In this document: positions 31,359 through 41,232 of the stretch, one piece after another
Layout: each line of letters begins with the position of its first letter
Position numbering within the stretch: the stretch's first letter is position 1
Assembly: GCA_001942185.1 (NCBI GenBank)
Contig: MKJV01000033.1
Coordinates: forward strand, 98,727-162,726
Length of the DNA stretch: 64,000 bases
DNA from: Pseudonocardia sp. CNS-004
GTDB lineage: Bacteria > Actinomycetota > Actinomycetes > Mycobacteriales > Pseudonocardiaceae
Reading direction: 5' to 3'
Translations under genes and position numbers: made by a program
Notes under the pieces: model-generated
Databases searched by the model: none
What the model was told of the DNA's origin: nothing
The model's input: the letters and a program-made list of their open reading frames with translations, nothing else

Positions 31359-32242
31359 TGGCCCTGACCTTCGCGCGGCCGCCCGCCCGTACCACCGCCG
31401 CCCCTTCCGCGTCCTGGCTCGGCGGCCGGCGGCTCGGCGCGCATGTCGTGATCATCCTCGTCGGAGCGGTCATGATCTACCCGCTGCTGTGGATGCTCGC
31501 GAGCTCGTTCAAGCCGGAAAATCTCATCTTCTCCGAGCCGGGCCTCATCCCAACCGGGTTCACCTTCGATAACTTCGTGCACGGCTGGACCGCGCTCGGC
31601 TCACCGTTCACCCTGTTCTTCCTCAACTCCGCGATCGTGGCGGGGCTGTCGGTGATCGGGAACCTGTTCTCCTGCTCGCTGGCGGCCTACGCGTTCGCCC
31701 GCCTGGAGTTCCGGTTCAAGCCGGTGCTCTTCGCCCTGATGCTCGGCACGATCATGCTGCCGTTCCACGTCGTGCTCGTGCCGCAGTACATCCTGTTCCA
31801 GAACCTGGGCTGGACGAACACGTTCCTGCCGCTCGTCGTGCCCAAGTTCCTCGCCGTGGACTCGTTCTTCATCTTCCTGATGGTGCAGTTCATCCGCGGC
31901 CTGCCCCGCGAGCTCGACGACGCGGCCACCGTCGACGGCTGCGGACCGATCTCGGTGTTCTGGCGGATCATCCTGCCGCTGATGCGGCCGGCCCTCGCGG
32001 TCACCGCGGTCTTCACGTTCATCTGGACCTGGAACGACTTCCTCGGCCCGCTGCTGTACCTGACGCAGCGCGACAACTTCACGGTGCCGATCGCGCTCAA
32101 CGCGTTCCTCGACTCCACGGGCGCGTCGGCGTGGGGCCCGATGTTCGCCATGTCGCTGCTCTCCCTGGTCCCCCTCTTCGTCGTCTTCCTGGTCGCGCAG
32201 AAGCACCTGATCTCCGGCATCGCGACGACCGGGCTCAAGTGA
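31358..32242 (+). CDS. CUT1 sugar ABC permease, MalG type (1)
   Basis: This complete 294-residue permease has six predicted helices and the EAA motif DAATVDGCGPISVFWRIILPL. It begins after a short basic tail with VVIILVGAVMIYPLLWMLASSFKP and ends in HLISGIATTGLK, normal for the family. The ATPase is not encoded here; CUT1 systems in actinomycetes often share one MsiK-type ATPase encoded elsewhere. Confidence 0.88.
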   Translation: MALTFARPPARTTAAPSASWLGGRRLGAHVVIILVGAVMIYPLLWMLASSFKPENLIFSEPGLIPTGFTFDNFVHGWTALGSPFTLFFLNSAIVAGLSVIGNLFSCSLAAYAFARLEFRFKPVLFALMLGTIMLPFHVVLVPQYILFQNLGWTNTFLPLVVPKFLAVDSFFIFLMVQFIRGLPRELDDAATVDGCGPISVFWRIILPLMRPALAVTAVFTFIWTWNDFLGPLLYLTQRDNFTVPIALNAFLDSTGASAWGPMFAMSLLSLVPLFVVFLVAQKHLISGIATTGLK

Positions 32243-32286
32243 ATTCCCCCCGTCCCTCGCAGTTCAGCACTCTCATTGGGGAGAGA

Positions 32287-33609
32287 ATGAACATCACCAC
32301 CACCGGCGCCGGGCTGTCCCGCCGCGGTTTCCTGGGCGGCCTAGGTGCCCTCGGTCTCGGGCTCGGTCTCGCCGCGTGCTCCTCCGGCGGCTCGGCGTCC
32401 TCGACGTCGACGGACCTCACGGTCGCGCTGTGGGGCGACGCCAACCGCGCGAAGCTCTACCAGTCGGCGATCGACCTGTACGTGCAGAAGCACGAGGGCA
32501 CGACCCTGTCGCTGGAGTACCTCGACCTGACCGCGTACCTGGAGCGGCTCGCCACGTCGGCCGCGGCCGGGAGCCTGCCGGACTTCATCTGGATGCGCGA
32601 CACGCACATCGGCCGGTACGCCGCCTCGGGCGCGCTGCTCGACCTCACCCCCGAGCTCGGCAACGGCATCGACACAGCCGGCCTGGGGGACGCCGGAGTC
32701 GCGACGGGCAAGGTCGGCGACGGGGTCTTCGCGCTGCCGTCGCACTACGTCGCCAACTGCACCCTCTACGACCAGACGGTGCTGCAGTCGAAGGGCGTGG
32801 ACTACTCCCAGGTCAAGACCTGGGACGACTACGCGGACGCCGCGACCGAGCTGACGGACAAGACCGCGGGCTTCTACGGCAGCTACGACCCCACGCTCGC
32901 CGCCACCCAGAACCACTTCGAGGCGTGGATCCGCCAGTACGGCGACGACGTGGAGGTCTACTCCGCCGACGGCACCGCGCCCGGCTTCGAGCCGGTGGTG
33001 TTCGAGGAGTGGCTCTCGTACTGGGACAAGCTCCGCAAGGCCGGTGTCCTGCCGGCCGCGGACATCCAGATCGAGAGCCAGAGCTCGGGCTGGACGAACG
33101 ACCTGCTCGTCACGAGCCGCGCGGCGCTGCGCCTGGCCAGCGCCAACCACCTGACGATCGTCCAGGGCCTGCGCCAGACGCCGGTCGGCATGGGCGTGAT
33201 GCCGCAGAAGGCCGGCGGCACGACCGACACGTGGCGGTTCTTCGTACCGATCCTCGTCAGCATCGCAGGCAACACCGACGGCGCCGACACGGCCGTCTCC
33301 CTCATGGACTTCTTCATCAACGACACCGCGGCGGCGGAGCTCACCCGGCTCAACCAGGGTGCGCCGAGCTCATCCACCGTCCGCGACGCCCTCGTCCCGA
33401 AGCTCAAGCCACAGGAGGCACAGTTCGTGCAGCTCATCTCCGACGAGATGGCCTTCCCGAGGAGGCCCTTCCCGATCCGGCCGGCCGGCTCGGAGGCCTT
33501 CAACACGGCCATCGCCCGCACGGGCGAGGAGGTCGCGTACGGCCGGCAGTCCGTCTCGGCCGCGGTCGCCTGGTTCATGGGCGAGGCACAGCGGGCGCTG
33601 CGGGCATGA
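32287..33609 (+). CDS. CUT1 sugar-binding lipoprotein with Tat-type signal (1)
   Basis: This 440-residue family 1 solute-binding protein starts with a twin-arginine motif SRRGFLGGL and a lipobox LAACSS, so it is probably exported folded and lipid-anchored. GAG-rich GGGGAGAGA precedes ATG 32287. It has the family segment LPDFIWMRDTHIGRYAASG. It follows its two permeases instead of preceding them. Its stop overlaps the HIT-like gene by four bases. Confidence 0.85.
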   Translation: MNITTTGAGLSRRGFLGGLGALGLGLGLAACSSGGSASSTSTDLTVALWGDANRAKLYQSAIDLYVQKHEGTTLSLEYLDLTAYLERLATSAAAGSLPDFIWMRDTHIGRYAASGALLDLTPELGNGIDTAGLGDAGVATGKVGDGVFALPSHYVANCTLYDQTVLQSKGVDYSQVKTWDDYADAATELTDKTAGFYGSYDPTLAATQNHFEAWIRQYGDDVEVYSADGTAPGFEPVVFEEWLSYWDKLRKAGVLPAADIQIESQSSGWTNDLLVTSRAALRLASANHLTIVQGLRQTPVGMGVMPQKAGGTTDTWRFFVPILVSIAGNTDGADTAVSLMDFFINDTAAAELTRLNQGAPSSSTVRDALVPKLKPQEAQFVQLISDEMAFPRRPFPIRPAGSEAFNTAIARTGEEVAYGRQSVSAAVAWFMGEAQRALRA

Positions 33610-34082
33610 CGAGCGAGATCGCGTCCCCGGCGCAGCAGGACCGGTACCTGGACGGCTGCACCCTGTGCGAGCAGAACCGCGATCTCGGCCCGGGCATCCC
33701 AGACCGCGAGCTGGTGCAGGTCACGGACCACTGGCGGGTGCTCGCGCACGCGAGTGGCCTCCCGGGCTGGCTCCTGCTCTTCCCCCTGCGGCACGTCGGT
33801 TCGCTCGCCGACCTGACCCCGGCCGAGGCCGCCGAGCTGGGCCCGCTGCTGCAGCAGGCCACCGCGGCGATGGCGGCGGGTCTCGGGGCCGAGAAGTCCT
33901 ACGTGCTGCTGTTCGCCGAGGCGCTCAAGCACGCGCACTTCAGCCTCGTCCCCCGGATGCCCGACCAGCCCGCGGACCGCCGCGGCCCGGCCGTCGTCGC
34001 CTACAACTCCGAGGACGAGCCGATCTCGGACGAGCGGCGCGACGAGGTGGCCCGCGTCCTGCGAGCTGCCTGGCCCGCCTGA
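33606..34082 (+). CDS. HIT-like protein with altered histidine triad
   Basis: This 158-residue protein resembles the HIT/GalT superfamily of nucleotide-binding hydrolases and transferases. GCTLCEQN near the N-terminus matches the zinc-type Cys pair of HIT proteins, and HRVLAHASGLPGWLLLFPLRHV follows the fold. The triad region reads KHAHFSLVPR: two His are kept, including the one equivalent to the nucleophile, but the third is Ser. Nucleotidyl transfer, hydrolysis or a purely binding role are all possible. Translational coupling with a sugar-binding protein is unusual. Confidence 0.7.
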   Translation: MTSEIASPAQQDRYLDGCTLCEQNRDLGPGIPDRELVQVTDHWRVLAHASGLPGWLLLFPLRHVGSLADLTPAEAAELGPLLQQATAAMAAGLGAEKSYVLLFAEALKHAHFSLVPRMPDQPADRRGPAVVAYNSEDEPISDERRDEVARVLRAAWPA

Positions 34083-34120
34083 GTGCCCCTCCACCACCGA
34101 CCGAGAGAGAACGGGAGCGC

Positions 34121-35127
34121 ATGAGCGCCGCAGAGCACACCCCGACCGAGATCCGGGCCGTACTGGCCACGGTCGACTACCGCGACGAGCACCTGGAGCG
34201 GCTGCGCAAGATCTTCGCGCCTGCGCCGGTCCACACGGTCGCGGCCGACGACGCGGACGGCATCGCCGCGCTGCTGCCCGAGGTCGACGTCGCCGTCCTG
34301 CGCGGCGACCTGGACGGCCGCTACGTCGCGGCCGACGGGCTGCGCTGGATCCACTGCGACCACGCGGGCCTCAACGGCAGCGCGAAGCCCGAGGTGATCG
34401 CCCGCAGCGACCTGGCCGTCACCTCGTCCGCCGGCCGGGCGCGCCCGCGCTGGCCCAGCATGCGTTCTTCTTCGCCCTCGCCCTCACCTACGACGCGCCC
34501 GCGCTCGTCGAGGTGAAGGACCGCCACGCCTGGCGAGGTATCCCCGGCTACGAGGACCGCCGGGGCCTCTACGGCAAGACGCTCGGCGTGATCGGGCTCG
34601 GCCACACCGGGCGCGAGATCGTCGCGCTCGGCCGGGCCATGGGGATGCGCGTGCTCGGGTACGGCCGTGGCGACGCGCAGGCGGCGACCCCCGGCCTCGA
34701 CCAGTTCTACGACGCGGGCGCGGGCATCGACGAGCTGCTACGCGAGAGCGACTTCGTGATGCTCGCCATCCGGCTCACGAACGTGACCCACCACATGATG
34801 GGCGAGCGCGAGCTCGGGCTGATGAAGCCGACGTCGTACCTGATCAACCTCGCCCGCGGCGCGGTCGTGGACGAGGCGGCCCTGGTCGCCGCCCTGCACG
34901 CGGGCACCATCGCCGGCGCCGGGCTCGACGTGTTCGAGCAGGAGCCGCTGCCCGCCGACGCGGCGATCTGGGACGCCCCCAACACGATCATGACCCACCA
35001 CGTCACGGCCGAGGTGCCCGACCTCAAGGCCCGCTCCCTGGACATCATCGAGGAGAACGCGCGCCGCTACCGGTCGGGGGAGCCCCTCCTCAACCAGATG
35101 GTCGCGGGAGACCTCTACACCCACTGA
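34121..35127 (+). CDS. D-2-hydroxyacid dehydrogenase 3 (one indel)
   Basis: This third paralogue would be 335 residues after restoring one C near 34440. It has WIHCDHAGLNGSAK in the substrate domain, GLGHTGRE for NAD binding, NLARGA with the catalytic Arg, DVFEQEP with the Glu, and MTHHVTAEVPD, where the usual TPH before the catalytic His is THH. It is followed after 53 bases by the second GH2 gene. Each of the three paralogues sits beside a transporter and a glycosidase or reductase. Confidence 0.82.
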
Positions 35128-35180
35128 GGCACGCACCGACCGGTCCGACCACCCACGAGACACGAAGACGACGGAGAAGA

Positions 35181-37733
35181 GTGGACACCAAGCAGGAGAC
35201 CCTCCCCGTGGTGCGCGAGCTGGACCTGAGCGGGACGTGGCGCGCCGCGCGCCTCGACCCGCAGCACCGCACCCCGGACGGCCCGCCCGCCACGGACGCG
35301 CTGTCCTTCCTCGACGCGGTGGTTCCGGGTGCCGTCCAGTACGACCTCGTGCGGGCGGGCGAGCTCGAGAACCCGTACGGGGGCACCGAGGCGGCCTTCG
35401 CGGCGCAGTGGGTGTCGGACAGCGACTGGGTGTACCGCACCCGGTTCGACGCCGACCCCGCCGCCGCCCCGCGCTGGGCCCTGGAGTTCGACGGCATCGA
35501 CACGTTCGCGGACGTGTGGCTCAACGGCGTGCACCTGGGCAGCACCGCCAACGCCTACCGGCGCTACCGCTTCGAGCTGTCCCCCGGCGACCTGCGCGCC
35601 GAGGGCAACGAGCTGCTGGTGCACGTCAAGGCGCACGGTTCGATGATCACCGACATGATCCCCGAGGCGCGCGAGCGGCTGGGGCACACCGACGGCGTCG
35701 AGGGCAAGCTCGGCAAGTCGCTGATCCGCCGCTACCAGCGCAGCTTCTTCAGCGGCAACAGCAGCCTGCTCAACGTGGGCACCGGGATCCTCGGGATCGG
35801 CGTGCACCGGCCCGTGCGGCTGCTCGCGCTCGGGCCGGTCGAGGTCACCGACGTGTTCCTGCGGACGCTCTCGCTCGACGAGCACCTCGCTTCGGTGGAG
35901 GTCGAGGTCGCCGTCGACACCGCGGGGGCCGACCCGGCCGGGCTCACCGTCGAGGTCGAGCTCGGCGGCCCGGACGACGCCGCCGTGGTCGTCGCGACCG
36001 CCGCGGTCCCCCTGGGCGGGAACGGGCCCGAGCGCGTGCGCCTGGAGGTCCCGGACCCGCGGCCGTGGTGGCCGCAGGGCTACGGCGACCCCACGCGCTA
36101 CCCGCTGCGCGTGCGCGTGGCCCGGGGCGCCACGGTGCTGGCGCAGGCCGAGCGGCAGGTCGGCATCCGGACCGTGGAGCTGCGGGAGGCCGAGCCGAGC
36201 GGCCGCCCCACGTTCCAGCTCGTCGTCAACGGGACCCCGCTGTACGTCCGCGGGACCAACTACATCCCCGTCGACTACCTGAAGGTGCACGGCGGACCCG
36301 CCGACTACCGGCGCTTCTTCGAGCTCATCGTGGCCGGGAACAACAACCTGGTCCGGATGTGGGGCGGCGGCGCGATCGAGTCCGACGACTTCTACGACGA
36401 GTGCGACCGCCGCGGGATCATGATCTGGCAGGACGGCTACCTGCACAGCAACACCTACCCCGACTACGACCCGGACTGGGTGGAGGAGTTCCGCCAGGAG
36501 TCGCGGGAGATGATCGTCGGGATGCGCCGACACCCCTGCCTCGCCGTGCTCTGCGGTGGCAACGAGCAGCGCGAGGGCTGGGACGAGTGGCAGTGGAAGG
36601 ACCAGATCGACCGCTTCTACGGCGAGAAGCTCATCACCGAGACGATCCCGGAGCTGGTGGCCGAGCTGGAGCCCGGCGTGCCCTACGTCGACAACTCCCC
36701 GCACGGCGGCGCCTGGTCGCAGTCACCGGTGTACGGCGAGGGCCACATCTGGGGCAGCTTCTTCAACTCCTACAAGGACCCGCTGTTCGTCACCGAGACC
36801 TGCTGGAGCCTGGAGAGCTACTCCCGCCCGGAGACGCTCGAGGAGGTCATGGGGCTGGACGTCGACGCGTTCAGCGGGCGGGGCTGGACCGAGAAGTGGA
36901 CGAAGCACACCGGCCGGCCGATGCTCACGAAGTTCCCCTACACCGGCTACCACAACACCGGCGGGCTCCGGCCGTACCTGCGCGGGCTGGAGCTGGAGCA
37001 GGCCTTCGCCGACCACCATGCCCTGACGAACTTCCGGCTGCACGGCAGCTCCTGCCACGGCATCGTGTACTGGTCGTTCAACAAGGGTGGCCCCCTGTTC
37101 CAGTTCGGTGCGGTGGACTACCGGCTGCGGCCGCTGATGAGCCACTACTTCGTGGCGCGGCTGTTCCGTGACGTGGTCGTGGACGTCTACCGCGACGTCG
37201 ATGACGTGCGGGTGCTGGCGTCGAACGCCTCCACGCGGCCGGTGCAGGCCGAGCTTGAGCTCGTGCACCTCACGACCGCCGGCGAGGAGCTGGGTCGCTG
37301 GAGCTCGTCGAAGGAGATCCCGGCGGGCGGCCTCGTACGCCTACTCGACCTGGAGGGCCACTACCGCACGGTCGTGCACCGCGATCGCGAGGTCGCGTTC
37401 GCCCGGCTCACCGTGGACGGGGAGCCGGTCTCGGACCAGATCCTCTTGTTCTGCCCGCTCGTCGAGCTGGTGACACCGCAGGCCGGGCTCTCGGTCGAAC
37501 CGCGCCGCGTCGCCGACGGCGACTGGGAGCTCGAGATCCGCACCGACGGCGTGTCCAAGCTGGTGCAGATCGAGGGGACCGACGGACTGATCCTCGACGA
37601 CGACTATTTCCCACTGGTCACCGGACTGCCCCGGACGGTGCGCGTGCGGGCGCTGGAGCGGACCGGCCTGCCGGTCACGCTGCGCGTCTCCTCGTTGGAT
37701 GACGAGGTCGTGCAGGAGGTTCACCTGACCTGA
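35181..37733 (+). CDS. Glycoside hydrolase family 2, beta-mannosidase-like (2)
   Basis: This complete 850-residue paralogue of the 15.0-kb enzyme has the same domain order. Glu462 in CGGNEQREG is the likely acid/base and Glu539 in FVTETCW the likely nucleophile. Long stretches such as VRGTNYIPVDYLKVHG and GIVYWSFNKGGPLFQFGAVDY are shared almost unchanged with the first copy. No signal peptide is present. GTG 35181 is preceded by GGAGAAGA. Two copies with divergent substrate loops suggest two related linkages or sugars. Confidence 0.85.
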   Translation: MDTKQETLPVVRELDLSGTWRAARLDPQHRTPDGPPATDALSFLDAVVPGAVQYDLVRAGELENPYGGTEAAFAAQWVSDSDWVYRTRFDADPAAAPRWALEFDGIDTFADVWLNGVHLGSTANAYRRYRFELSPGDLRAEGNELLVHVKAHGSMITDMIPEARERLGHTDGVEGKLGKSLIRRYQRSFFSGNSSLLNVGTGILGIGVHRPVRLLALGPVEVTDVFLRTLSLDEHLASVEVEVAVDTAGADPAGLTVEVELGGPDDAAVVVATAAVPLGGNGPERVRLEVPDPRPWWPQGYGDPTRYPLRVRVARGATVLAQAERQVGIRTVELREAEPSGRPTFQLVVNGTPLYVRGTNYIPVDYLKVHGGPADYRRFFELIVAGNNNLVRMWGGGAIESDDFYDECDRRGIMIWQDGYLHSNTYPDYDPDWVEEFRQESREMIVGMRRHPCLAVLCGGNEQREGWDEWQWKDQIDRFYGEKLITETIPELVAELEPGVPYVDNSPHGGAWSQSPVYGEGHIWGSFFNSYKDPLFVTETCWSLESYSRPETLEEVMGLDVDAFSGRGWTEKWTKHTGRPMLTKFPYTGYHNTGGLRPYLRGLELEQAFADHHALTNFRLHGSSCHGIVYWSFNKGGPLFQFGAVDYRLRPLMSHYFVARLFRDVVVDVYRDVDDVRVLASNASTRPVQAELELVHLTTAGEELGRWSSSKEIPAGGLVRLLDLEGHYRTVVHRDREVAFARLTVDGEPVSDQILLFCPLVELVTPQAGLSVEPRRVADGDWELEIRTDGVSKLVQIEGTDGLILDDDYFPLVTGLPRTVRVRALERTGLPVTLRVSSLDDEVVQEVHLT

Positions 37734-38037
37734 GCCGGGACCAGCACCCGACTCATGGTTTTGGACAATTCCGGACCATCGTCCCGGATGTCGGAACGAG
37801 CCGTAGATACCGGTTTCGCCCGATGGAAAAGTCCCCAAGCACCTGCTGTGCCCTGAGAACGCGCGCCGCCCCTGCAGTTCAAGGAGGAACTGTGGCCCTG
37901 GACGATCTGCGACCGTTCCGACAGCCGCCATGCCACCGTCGGTGGCGCCGTTCTTCTGCGTCTTCATGGGCGCCGCACCGCTCTGCCCGACGTCTCGTGC
38001 GGCTGCGCACGGCGTGATCGCCTGAGGAGAACAACGA
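37734..38037 (+). other. Intergenic region with dyad symmetry and possible leader ORF
   Basis: This gap separates the second GH2 gene from the second sugar transporter. It contains TTCCG (37769-37773) and CGGAA (37792-37796) arms around an inner TCCGG/CCGGA pair, which could be a regulator site; I see no convincing -35/-10 pair. A 41-codon ORF (37892-38017) has a near-perfect AAGGAGGA ribosome site but an arginine-rich product without relatives I recognise. Confidence 0.4.
37892..38017 (+). CDS. Possible 41-residue leader peptide
   Basis: GTG 37892 follows AAGGAGGA by three bases, and the ORF ends 20 bases before the sugar-binding protein gene. The peptide is basic (many Arg, several His) and matches no family known to me. 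It could be a translated leader, a gene remnant or chance. Confidence 0.25.
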   Translation: MALDDLRPFRQPPCHRRWRRSSASSWAPHRSARRLVRLRTA

Positions 38038-39336
38038 ATGCACAGAAGGAAGCGATCGATCGTTGCGGTGCTCGCGGTCGCCGCCGTCACCGCCTTGGCC
38101 GGGTGCTCCGGCGGTGGCGCGGGCGGCGGCGGGCCGGTCACCCTGACCTTCGCGACGAACCTGATCAGTGCCGAGGAGAACGGCACCTCCCCGGTCGTGA
38201 AGGAGCTGATCTCGCAGTTCGAGGCCCAGCACCCGAACGTCGAGATCGAGGAGCAGACGTCGCAGGCGACAGCGCTGCAGCAGGTGATCCAGCTCGCCTT
38301 CGCGAGCCAGAACGTTCCGGACGTCTTCAACTTCTGGCGCCCGCAGCCGGCCTTCAACATGGACAAGTACATCGCGAGCGGCCAGCTGGCGGACCTGACC
38401 GATCTCGCCGGCGAACCGAGCGTGAAGAGCGTCTTCCCTGACAGTTCCTGGGAGACCGCGACCGTCGACGGGAAGGTGTGGGGCCTTCCGCTCTACAACT
38501 TCTCGGTTCCCCTCGTCGTCAACAAGAAGGTCTTCGCCGACGCCGGCGTCCCGCTGCCGCAGACCTGGGCCGATCTCGAGGCGGCCGTTCCCGCGCTGAA
38601 GGCGGCCGGCTACGTCCCGTGGACCCTGAGCACCCAGGACGCACAGCAGAGCGACGACCGGCTGCTCGACTACGTGCTCGATCGCGCGTTCGGCAACGAC
38701 GGGGCGCTCGCGCTGTTCCGCGGGGAACGGTCGTTCACCGATCCCGCCGTGGTCCAGGTGCTCGACGAGTACCTGTCCATCTCCTCGGGCTTCGGCCCGG
38801 ATGACGCGGCAGCGCTCGACAACAACGCCGCGATCGCCAAGTACTTCAACACAGGCCGGTCGGCGATGCTGCTGACCAACAGCGGCTACCTCCCGACGAT
38901 CGACAAGACCATCGCGCAGGACATGGCGGTGATCCCGTTCCCGACGATCCCCGGCGGCGCGCAGATCGACCCGCACATCGAGAAGGACCTCACGAACCTG
39001 ATGTACGCGAGCGCCGCGAGCATGGAGGACGACACGAAGGGGCCGGTCGTCCGCGACTTCCTGAAGTTCATGACCTCGCCTGACGCGCAGAAGATGTTCG
39101 CCGACGAGTCCATCCTCGTGGCGGGTGTGAACATCGAGCCCGACACCGCCAAGACCGGCGATCTGTTCGCCGCGGTCCAGGAACAGACCTCCTCTCTCGA
39201 CGGTGACAAGTGGCTCGGCAACGGGCGCACCCCGAGCCAGCAGCAGACCTTCTACCCGCTCATGGGCGAGGCCTGGACGGGAGCGTTCACCGCGCAGCAG
39301 TTTGCCGAGCGGCTGGACGCGATGTTCCGGAAGTGA
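38038..39336 (+). CDS. CUT1 sugar-binding lipoprotein (2)
   Basis: This complete 432-residue family 1 receptor has a Sec-type signal peptide with the lipobox LAGCSGG near residue 23. Family segments include VPDVFNFWRPQP and VWGLPLYNFSVPLVVNKKVF. GAGGAG precedes the ATG. It heads the binding protein-MalF-MalG order that is standard for CUT1 operons. Confidence 0.88.
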   Translation: MHRRKRSIVAVLAVAAVTALAGCSGGGAGGGGPVTLTFATNLISAEENGTSPVVKELISQFEAQHPNVEIEEQTSQATALQQVIQLAFASQNVPDVFNFWRPQPAFNMDKYIASGQLADLTDLAGEPSVKSVFPDSSWETATVDGKVWGLPLYNFSVPLVVNKKVFADAGVPLPQTWADLEAAVPALKAAGYVPWTLSTQDAQQSDDRLLDYVLDRAFGNDGALALFRGERSFTDPAVVQVLDEYLSISSGFGPDDAAALDNNAAIAKYFNTGRSAMLLTNSGYLPTIDKTIAQDMAVIPFPTIPGGAQIDPHIEKDLTNLMYASAASMEDDTKGPVVRDFLKFMTSPDAQKMFADESILVAGVNIEPDTAKTGDLFAAVQEQTSSLDGDKWLGNGRTPSQQQTFYPLMGEAWTGAFTAQQFAERLDAMFRK

Positions 39337-39401
39337 GCCCACCCGCGGCGGCGGCCCCACGTCGCTGCCGCCGCGGCCCCTCGGAGGAAGGTCCCCCGCT
39401 C

Positions 39402-40316
39402 ATGGGAACGTTGAGGTTCCGGCACTGGTACGCGGCGTACCTGGTGCCGGCTCTGGTGCTGTACCTGCTGTTCTTCGTCTACCCGTTCATCCAGACGTTC
39501 ATCAGCAGCTTCACGAGCTGGGACGGCATCTCCGACCCGGTTTTCGTGGGTCTGGACAACTACGCGGAGTTCTTCCGGGACTCGGTGCTGGTCGCCGGCA
39601 TCGGCCGCATCCTGCTCTGGGCCGCGCTCGCGGTGCTCGTCAAGGTCGGGCTCGGCCTGGTGTTCGCGGCGATGCTGCGCGACCGCCTGCGCGGGTACAA
39701 GTTCTTCACGAGCGTCTTCTTCTTCCCGGTTGTGATCTCGTCGTCGGCGATGTCGCTGATCTTCACGCTGATGTACGACAACGACATCGGCATCATCAAC
39801 AAGGGACTGGGCGGGATCGGGCTGGGGTTCCTCGAGCATTCGTGGCTGTCGGATCCGAGCACCGCGTTCCTCGCGGCGATCGCCGTCCCCATCTACCAGG
39901 ACATCGGCTTCTTCTTGGTGATCTTCCTGGCCGCCTTGCAGGATATCCCGAACGAGTACTACGAGTCCGCGCGCATCGACGGCGCCAACCCGTTGCAGAT
40001 CTTCTTCCGGATCACGTTGCCGCTGTGCCTGGGCAGCCTGCGGGTCTGCACCGTGCTGGCGGTCACGTCGGCGTTCAAGACGTTCGACTACATCTTCCTG
40101 CTGACCAGCGGGGGACCGGGGACGTCCACGCAGGTACCCGCCACGTGGATGTACCTGCAGACTTTCCAGTCGTTCCGCTACGGCTACGGCGCAGCGATTG
40201 CGATGCTGATCTTCGTGCTCAGCATCCTGGTCTCCGTCGTGGTGATGGGGTCGGGCCCGCTGGGCCGCATGCGCCGCCGCCCGGAGAACGTCGACCTCGA
40301 AGGAGCCGTGGCGTGA
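39402..40316 (+). CDS. CUT1 sugar ABC permease, MalF type (2)
   Basis: This complete 304-residue permease has YLVPALVLYLLFFVYPFIQTF as its first helix and the EAA-loop sequence ESARIDGANPLQIFFRITLPL. GGAGGAAGG precedes ATG 39402. GTGA overlap links it to the next permease. Confidence 0.88.
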   Translation: MGTLRFRHWYAAYLVPALVLYLLFFVYPFIQTFISSFTSWDGISDPVFVGLDNYAEFFRDSVLVAGIGRILLWAALAVLVKVGLGLVFAAMLRDRLRGYKFFTSVFFFPVVISSSAMSLIFTLMYDNDIGIINKGLGGIGLGFLEHSWLSDPSTAFLAAIAVPIYQDIGFFLVIFLAALQDIPNEYYESARIDGANPLQIFFRITLPLCLGSLRVCTVLAVTSAFKTFDYIFLLTSGGPGTSTQVPATWMYLQTFQSFRYGYGAAIAMLIFVLSILVSVVVMGSGPLGRMRRRPENVDLEGAVA

Positions 40317-41211
40317 CCACCGCACTGCGATCCCGGTCGGCCCCGACCGCACCGCCGCCGTGGCGCGTGTCCCACACGGTCGAGCGCCTGCGCCGCAACC
40401 CGACGATTGTCATCTCCTACGCCGTGTTGGCGCTCAACAGCGCCAGCTGCCTGGTGCCGATCCTCTGGACGCTCAGCAACTCGTTCCGCTCGAACACGCA
40501 GATCTTCGGCCGGTTCTCGCTCGTCCCCGAGCAGTTCGACTTCTCCAACTTCGTCTCGATGTTCTCCAACACGAACATCGTCTCGTCGTTCCTGAACTCG
40601 GTGATCATCACGGCGCTGAGTCTCGTGTTGCTCATGATCTGCGTGCTTCCCGCCGGATTCATACTCGCGCGGTTCACGTTCCGGTTCTCGCGCGCGGTAT
40701 ACGGGCTGTTCCTCCTCGCGATCTTCGTGCCCGGAATCGTGCTCCTCCAGGCCACGTACCAGATGTACTCCGAGCTGGGCCTGCGCGAGGTGCCCTACGC
40801 GATCTCGCTGATCTTCGCCGCAGGTCAGATGCCGTTCTGCCTGTTCCTGATGGTCGCCTACATGCGCGAGATCCCGCACGAGATCGAGGAGGCGGCCATC
40901 ATCGACGGCGCGAGCACGTGGACGATCTTCACCCGCATCATCGTGCCGATGAGCCGCAACGGCGTGGTGACCATCCTGATCCTGTCGTTCGTCTCCATCT
41001 GGAACGACTACATCTACGCCCTCGTGTTCCTCCCGAGGCCGGAGGACCAGACGCTGACAGTGGCCCTGGCCTCGGCGAAGTCCGAGTTCGCCGTGGACTA
41101 CGGCCTGTTGTCGGCAGCCGCGATCCTCGCGATCGTGCCCGTGTTCATCTTCTACCTGTTCACGAAGAACTTCCTGATGTCGGGCATGTCGTCGGGCGCG
41201 ATCAAGGTTGA
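40313..41211 (+). CDS. CUT1 sugar ABC permease, MalG type (2; indel at the C-terminus)
   Basis: This permease has the EAA loop EEAAIIDGASTWTIFTRIIVP and the usual end KNFLMSGMSSGAIK. As sequenced it reads on for about 20 unrelated residues to a stop at 41272, inside the 3' end of the opposite-strand amidohydrolase. Restoring one G at 41206 gives the typical AIKG ending with TGA at 41209-41211 (299 residues). No transporter ATPase is nearby. Confidence 0.83.
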
Positions 41212-41232
41212 TGCGCAATGGAGACCTCCAGG

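Noticed and set aside
37769..37796. TTCCG/CGGAA dyad before the second sugar transporter as a confirmed regulator site
   Set aside because: The arms are only five bases in very GC-rich DNA and no promoter boxes fit around them; kept only as a remark on the intergenic region.
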